From assembly GCA_949752735.1 (NCBI GenBank), contig OX457038.1:23744655-23808654 (forward strand): DNA of 64,000 bases, in the 5' to 3' direction. How positions within the stretch are numbered: the stretch's first letter is position 1; each line of letters starts with the position of its first letter. The notes under the pieces were generated by a model that worked only from the letters and a program-made list of their open reading frames with translations, was not told the origin of the DNA and did not search any database. This document shows positions 57,595 through 64,000 of this stretch, in pieces. Origin of the DNA: Lumbricus terrestris. Taxonomy: Eukaryota; Annelida; Clitellata; Crassiclitellata; Lumbricidae. The position numbers and the translations under genes were made by a program.

Positions 57595-58550
57595 CATAAT
57601 GGCATGCACTGCAAAAGATAGCTGGCTTGTCTCATGTCACCGATTATATGCTGAAACTCTGTGATGAAATATAGGTGACAACCGTAAATTGGACTGAGAG
57701 TCTAAAATGCCTATGGACAATTTATCATTAAACATTTACATAATGTTACTCAAAGCGCACAACAAATCAGAGCACTAAATGGCATACAAACAACAGAACA
57801 TCTTTTTAGCTAGCAAACATCCAGTGGCAGGCTCGCACCCATATGCTGACCCAACCACTACCTTCCCAACTAGAGTTAGCAGATCTGTGTCTGTGACACA
57901 TGTAGATTCTAGAAAGAGGGACAACAACAGTAGGCGATGTAACCGATCATCAGCGACTCATGGTCGCCTCATCATCCAGTGGTGGTCCCTCAGTGATGGA
58001 CAATGACACACGGTGTCGGTACTTCAATCAAACCACCACCAGATTATCCAACACGCAGAACAGGTATCACTTGAACGTCAAATGGTTAATAGTGTACATT
58101 CTGTCAATGACAACTGACACCGCTCCAATGAATCGATGCACCTCCAGGGCAGAGGTCACCCAACAAAGACAGTGTAAGTGGCTCAGTTGGTCTCAGGCTC
58201 AACTGTTTGTTGAAACCTAGCCCCCTTCGAACTGCAGCGGACTAGTCCAGTCATGGGAAAGATCACAACCACATGCAATGAAAACCATCTGAAATGCAGT
58301 AAATCCACGGTGAACCCATAAATAATTCTGGAATGCAGACTCAGCAACAGCAATTCTACAAACACGCAAGATTTATCCACATGCAGAAAAAATTATCTGC
58401 CAACACGACAGAGATGACTGCTAACAGCCAACATAGTGGAGAAATCCGCAGGTTTGTGCATGTGCATTTTGAGTATTTTGACACTTCTGATGAGCTGCCA
58501 AGGCAGCTGTGTTGGCGTCAGAGGTCGATGTAAGGAAGGATGTGGACAAA
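57595..58550. other. Tract without recognised gene
   Basis: Several short open frames but none resembles a known family. Confidence 0.5.
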
Positions 58551-58556
58551 GAACTT

Positions 58557-58622
<66 letters not shown>
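58557..58622. repeat. AT dinucleotide repeat
   Basis: About 66 bases of pure AT/TA in the receptor intron. Confidence 0.95.
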
Positions 58623-58623
<1 letters not shown>

Positions 58624-58779
58624 GTTTAATTCATGAAAAAGTGCAGGATGACACACTGCAGCCTGGTACATAGTCACGCTAAGAAAAACAAAATTAAATT
58701 AAAGCGTCTTCCTAAATAGATAATTGCTGATAAGATTTAATGACGGTTGGCGGTCTTGCAGGGGACTCTGGAAATAAAG

Positions 58780-59140
58780 TTTTTATTGTCCTTCTACGGG
58801 AGCTGGAAATTATGACATCGGGGTTGAAGGTTGTAAACCGTACTAGTTAAAGGGGGAAATAGGTTGCGAAGGACATGGCAACTGTTCCATATGACAGCAT
58901 CAGCTTCCTCAACCAATCTCAGCAGTATTGGGCGAGGCATCGGGCAGAAACTGGATTCGGGGCAAGAGACGATCCGAGATCGTGACCGATCTCCTTCCGT
59001 GGTAGACCCCCACCAGGCAGGGGCAGCGTACATGAGGTGGGTCACTGTAATGGCTTTCATTACCACATATAAGGCTTCGACAGGCAGGCCATGGGTCCTC
59101 AAAACCCTCAGTGCGTAAGTGAGCGAGAGCATGTCTCAAG
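58780..59140 (-). pseudogene. LINE fragment (different type)
   Basis: The minus strand encodes ALRVLRTHGLPVEALYVVMK then VTHLMYAAPAWWGSTTEGDR, a conserved C-terminal block of a non-LTR reverse transcriptase distinct from the L2 copies. After frame changes, LLPRIQFLPDASPN and EADAVIWNSCHVL follow. Confidence 0.7.
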
Positions 59141-59389
59141 CAATTCGTCGACGTTATTCAGTAGGCATCCCCAAACCATAGCGGAGACCAAGTTGCAGAT
59201 TCGCTGAGGCTAGGACAACCAGTGCAGGGCATCTCACATGTAATCTGATATGTGGCCAACTCAGCAACATGGAGAAGAAAATGGCAGTTTTGTTTCTTTT
59301 TTTGCACACCTCTTATCTGCTGCCCCTTCAGCAGATAAAATGAGGCACGCCACTACCTGAAATCCTGCTCCAGACACCCAATCCACACC

Positions 59390-59880
59390 AGTGGGAGGCC
59401 TGCATAAATAGGGCAACAGCAGTCAAGTTGACATTTAAAGCAACAGTATGAACAAGAGTCACAGTAGCATTAAAGGTAAGAAATAACATAATTGGTAAAA
59501 GTAGTCAGGGTAACCTAAATTCATGTGCTTGGACAAGGTAAGCTCCTGGTCAAATATGATGCAAGGTTACATATAGAAGAGGAAAAGACAAAATGAGGAG
59601 AAAACGCATCCACTGGAGCGCCAGAATTAATTTTAGCCAGCCATTCTGCCTCATACCCATGACATCAAATAACTGCATTTTGGAATGATTAAAACACAAT
59701 GGGTTTGCTAATTGACTTCGGCAGCTGCAACAGCACCAGATGCAAGGCGTTGCAGGTAGGCCTGGATATCATCAGCATATGATTTGTTCAGAACAACATG
59801 TGAAGTCCGAAGAGCACTGATATTCAACGTATAAAGAATACACAACATGGGTCCAAAATATATGCATGGGCAATGGTGAT
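59390..59880 (-). pseudogene. Decayed L2-like LINE palm fragment
   Basis: 59870-59725 reads GPMLCILYTLNISALRTSHV and SYADDIQAYLQRL (catalytic YADD). Later a remnant IYAGLPLVWIGCLEQ appears near 59400. It has many stops. It ends about 65 bases from the donor of the large receptor exon. Confidence 0.65.
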
Positions 59881-59948
59881 ATTGCATAACACCAACGTAC
59901 TTACGACAGAGTTTAACTACATTTCAGAAACACAATGTTTCAACTTAC

Positions 59949-61576
59949 TTCAAGTTCGGTCCTTAACGTCTCGTTTACATTTGTTCCCGTCTGGACGAAT
60001 CGCTCATAGGCAGATAGAATTTGTTTGATAATTTCCTTATGCTTTTCATTAAATATGATATTTTCATCGGGAAGAACTGGTTCCAGCCAGTACTGTTGTG
60101 TGATCCTAGTCTGATGTTCTGAACAGATACTCTCAAAGACATTTCCTTCATTGCCACAGGATCCATCTCTATCAAAAGGATTCTTGCTTGCTTCACTGAA
60201 GAGTTGGCAGCTGCTTGCCAGTGCAAATATAGTACAATATGGCGAGTCACGATCACTGGGTTGGCGCCACTTGTCTGTTGACGATGGAAATACGACTGAT
60301 TGACTACTAGAGGAATTTGGAGAGATGAGACTAATATCTGCTATCGCAGAAGAAAATGAAGGTATGCTCTCTAAGCTGCAAGCAGTGGGGTCATGAGAAG
60401 TTTCCAATTCCATGCTGCATGTGTCCACTTGATGAATACGAGTATGAAGCAGCAGACCAACGCTACACGGAGGAGGAGGAGGAGGTCCACAGTGTGGAGA
60501 AGCAGATGATTGCAGCTCACTAGCAGTGCCAACCACCCGATAGTCAGACAGAGTTCGAGCACAGGGACTTGATGTTTCCACCGGTGAAAAATCTGAAAGA
60601 GAGTCGTTTAGTGTTCTCGGCAAATCACCATTTGAATGTGAAGTCGTAGCATCTCGAAACACTCCGTGCACGTGTGTAATATTTGAACGTCTATCATGCT
60701 TTGCTTTGTCTTCATCCAATAAACAACCAAATGAACCAAATTCTCCTGATGCAGCCTCACTAAAGTCATTAAACGCTGCTAAAATGGTGTCTGAAGTAAC
60801 AAATCTTGATGATGGTTCTTTATCTTCCATTTCTGAATAAGCTTGCTTAAGAGGCAATGATGGAGTAGAGTTCAGTTGACAGTATCCTCCACTTGACATG
60901 CTGAGTGCTCTGCTTAACTTTAAAGATCTAGGCATCATATTCGAACTCTTCCATTTACCCACTGATGTGAATAACCCATTCAAGCTCCGAATTGCTTTAG
61001 GCATCAACTGTGATCCTTCTTTTGTTGAAATCTTGGTCTGACTACAAGGTGGACACCCTGATGGTGTAGAAGTGAGACTTTTTAGTTCACTAGGTTTTAA
61101 CTCTTTCTCTTCGTGCAATACAAAATAGTTCACATCATGACAAAAAGAGGTTTTTGAATTTGACAATTCAAAAGGCTCGAAATTATTACTTCTATCTTCA
61201 TCTGCATCTGCACTGGAGTTACTTCTGCTTTCATTGTCAGAAAGAGCAGCCAATGATGAAGGCTGTACATTCGAGACAATGTTAACACAACTGTCGGACT
61301 TTGAATCAGTTTTAATACTTGACTTTGAGCCATTTGTAACTAGCTTTAATCCGGAATTTGAACGAGAATAGTCTGCTTTTAATTTGCTATTGCTTTTGTT
61401 AAACACCTCATACTTAAGAGCCGGTTCTGTGTAATATTTCAGCCAATCCTCAGTTGCATCACTACCAAACCGAGACTCAGACACATCCTTTGGTGTTTTT
61501 GGCTCCTTTAATCGTAGCCCATCATTACCACTGCCATTAACAGTTCGTACTTTTGACGGACGACCCATCTGAATTG
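59949..61576 (-). CDS. Nuclear receptor: DBD end, long hinge, LBD helix 1
   Basis: A 1628-base exon with acceptor TTTCAG at 61582-61577 and donor GTAAGT at 59948-59943. It completes a split Ala codon and encodes 542 residues. It opens AIQMGRPSKVRT, matching the end of the DNA-binding domain extension of nuclear receptors (the NR1 group has RDAVxFGRxPK here). Most of it is a serine- and asparagine-rich linker with a proline run near 60470. It ends HKEIIKQILSAYERFVQTG, typical of ligand-binding helix 1. The zinc-finger exons are not between 61577 and 64000 and must lie outside. A roughly 500-residue hinge in one exon is unusual for the family. Subfamily is unresolved; NR1 is the best guess. Confidence 0.85.
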
Positions 61577-61728
61577 CTGAAACAAAACACATCAAATATT
61601 ACAATTTACCTCAATTAATTGTCTGTGATACACGCTGATGGCTGATTTAAGGCAAAAAGGTGAAAAATACTTTTCAAGAGCGTAAGTTATGATTTTTAAG
61701 GTAACAAATACACCTGGTCATTTATATC

Positions 61729-62620
61729 TACCGTATTTCCGCGAATATAACACGCACACGGGTATAACACGCACTCGAATATAACCCGCTACTTTTTGCG
61801 ATGTGAGTAAAAATTGAATTATACAACACGCACCCGACTATATTTTCGTCCGTCTAACCACACGTGTACGCTAACGTCAATATGACTCATGCATTATATA
61901 ATTTCTGCCTGTGTATAGTCATAACTGGTTCAATTACACCCGAATTAAAATCATCCATTTGATGAAAATCTTTCTGCAAAGAAAATGGAAAATTCCTGCT
62001 AAAATGAATGTTTCAATAAAGTCTTCTATATAAATATAACTATTCACTGTAAGCGCGAATTACCTTGTTTTCGATTGTTTGCTGGCATTAGTAAGGTCTT
62101 CACAAGGTAAAGTCTTCGTCGTTTAAATATCATAGCATTAGCAGAGTGAATAATTTGAAGGAAGACTTCAGCATAAGCCGGTTTCATCAAGTAAAGCGAT
62201 CTTGTTAAAAGTATTTTTATCGAATTTTACGTAAAGAAAGCGGGATGAAACAATTTGGTGACTGGCAACAGTGGCTAGCCATTATGGCTAAATTGTAATT
62301 CGTTTTTGATACCATGGCCAATACTTTCATTTTTAATGTGGAAGACACTGCAAAGGAGGATTAACTAGACTGTTTTAAACATTGCAAAATTATGCGCTAT
62401 AACAATCAAAGCCGTAATTTCCAGAATTCTATGCCTTACGTAGTGCGAGCAGTAATGCAGAATTCTGTCTGTGTACATCTGCTTATTGCAAAATTGAAAA
62501 CAACAGACAATTACAATTTATATACAGTAACATTTGACTTTTATATTTATGGTCAAATCATAATTTTTTCATTTTCAATTCTGACTTTCTGCGGCTCTGA
62601 CATTTTATGATAATGATAGA
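61729..62620. mobile_element. TACCGTATTTTCGCG element, copy B
   Basis: Opens TACCGTATTTCCGCGAATAT with repeated CACGGGTATAACACGCA units. The body matches copy C (62625 on) in the same orientation and copy A (42058-42927) inverted. A degraded frame near 62330-62610 may be a transposase end. No far terminus before copy C begins. Confidence 0.7.
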
Positions 62621-62624
62621 CGAA

Positions 62625-64000
62625 TACCGTATTTTCGCGAATATAACACGCACACGGGTATAACACGCACCCGAATATAACACGCTACTTTTTGCAATTT
62701 GAGTAAAAATTGAATTGTATAGCACGCACCCGACTATAAGACGCATTTTCGTGCCTCCATCTGCGCTAGTACTCAACGTGCACGCTAACGTTAATGTTAC
62801 TCTAGCGTTATATAATTTATGACTGCATAGAGTCGTCACTGATTCAATTATACACAAATTAAAATCATGTATTTGATAAACAAATCGTTTTGCTAAAATT
62901 AACTTTCAATAAAGTTAACCATATATGATTTTCTATATAAATATAAAAACTTGTAAGCGGAAATTACCGTGTTCCTGGTTCTTAGCCTACTTGCAGCTTC
63001 ACAAGGTAAGGTCATCGTCGTTTAAGGATTGTAGCATTAGTGTAGTGAAAAAGAATGAGTAGTCTTGATAAAAACCGGTCAAATGTATCTTGGCGAATTT
63101 CGCTCATTGTAGCATTATTTTTTACCAATCGAAAATAATTGAAGTTATATTGATGCAAAAATTCTTTTATTCAATATCATGTCCTTAATTAACAAGCTTA
63201 AACTATCGTACTATGGGGCAATGACGGGCATAGGCTACACTTAGCAACTTAGTATCAGCGTAAGCTGCTCTTATAATGACGGTCTTGGTCTAGGAAATAA
63301 AATATATATATATCCATTTTTACGTAATTTAGACCAAGATAATATAAGTAGGCACATATATACGTGGAAGATATATTTAAAATCTGAACCTACGCGCGTT
63401 ATTTAACAATAAAAACGGACATCACGCACATGTGACTAATCCAATATGGCCGCCAACGCGATGGGATGGATTGGCTAATAAACTCGCGATTTCCTTGTAG
63501 AATTAGGTTCAAATGGTGACAGTTTCGACAAATCTGGCCGTTAATAATTGTTTGATATAGCAAGTGACGAAAATAAACTATGTTTGTCCAAAGGAAATCC
63601 TGATTTTGACACGAGTTCTCAAATCACCGCAATTGGCATCTGTTGCTAAACGGAAAGTCGGATGACAATAATTATTTGGTATCTGGCAAGCCAGTCTGGA
63701 AAATTGAACTTAATTTTTGATGCCATTGACAATATTTACATTTGTGATATGGAAGAGGCAGTGGAGGACACTGAAAAGGAAGATTACCTGGGCTGTTTAA
63801 AAATCGCAAAATTATGCGCTATATAATTAAAACACCTAATATTCTTAGCTTCATACCTAACGAATAGCAAGCGATATTACAAAATACTGCCTGTGTAAAT
63901 TTATTTACTGCTTTATTGAAAACAACAGACAATTGCAATTTATTTATAGTAATATTTAACTTTTGTATTTAAGGTCAAATCATAATTTGTTAAATTTTAA
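62625..64000. mobile_element. TACCGTATTTTCGCG element, copy C
   Basis: TACCGTATTTTCGCGAATAT, then sequence parallel to copy B: CACAAGGTAAGGTCATCGTC versus CACAAGGTAAAGTCTTCGTC, and CGCAAAATTATGCGCTATA versus TGCAAAATTATGCGCTATA. About 600 extra bases lie near 63070-63640. It runs off the window. Confidence 0.65.

Noticed and set aside
58393..58677. Open frames rich in Tyr-Ile across 58557-58622
   Set aside because: Artefact of the AT dinucleotide repeat.

Overview
The window looks like nuclear DNA of an invertebrate animal. Exons are short with GT/AG introns of several kb, most of the DNA is dispersed repeat, and the two recognisable host genes are animal-type. I cannot name the species. The repeat mix (L2/CR1-like and RTE-like LINEs, hAT, piggyBac-like, mariner, Harbinger-like and Helitron elements) is what is seen in many marine invertebrates.

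Host genes, both on the minus strand. (1) RRM1, the large subunit of ribonucleotide reductase: five 5' coding exons at 13666-13627, 9972-9884, 5730-5553, 3017-2857 and 423-307. Their splice phases all agree and they give 195 residues (the ATP-cone and the start of the barrel). The rest of the gene lies beyond base 1. A cluster of three E2F-like sites and CCAAT motifs sits 165-210 bases upstream of its ATG. (2) A nuclear hormone receptor: five exons at 61576-59949, 52663-52552, 43495-43250, 36435-36355 and 32055-31910, giving 737 residues (end of the DNA-binding domain, a very long serine-rich hinge, and a complete ligand-binding domain ending at a stop). Its zinc-finger exons lie beyond base 64000. 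The two genes are head-to-tail, separated by about 18 kb of repeats.

Layout. 1-13.7 kb: RRM1 exons, with introns holding an RTE fragment, L2 tails, palindromes, a broken hAT transposase, a Helitron and an L2 copy split by a Harbinger-like element. 13.7-31.9 kb: intergenic DNA with hAT-like MITEs, an 85-bp satellite with a three-unit higher-order period, an L2 copy with a near-identical twin at 37 kb, a mariner MITE, a 3-kb element holding a piggyBac remnant, and a hAT-like element holding a DD37D mariner and an RTE-like LINE. 31.9-61.6 kb: the receptor gene. Its introns hold a LINE split by a TIR element, a multi-level nest (LINE > hAT > two TTAA elements sharing one TTAA > Helitron-like sequence), a GC-rich block at 47-51.4 kb with tandem subrepeats, two hAT MITEs with exact 8-bp duplications, and a nearly full-length L2 reverse transcriptase. 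61.7-64 kb: two direct copies of a TIR element.

The two genes are not known to share a pathway. RRM1 supplies dNTPs in S phase; the receptor is a transcription factor. The least ordinary items are the receptor (about 500-residue one-exon hinge, no canonical AF-2 helix), the E2F cluster, the insertion stack at 37.7-41.2 kb, the satellite array and the unexplained GC-rich block.
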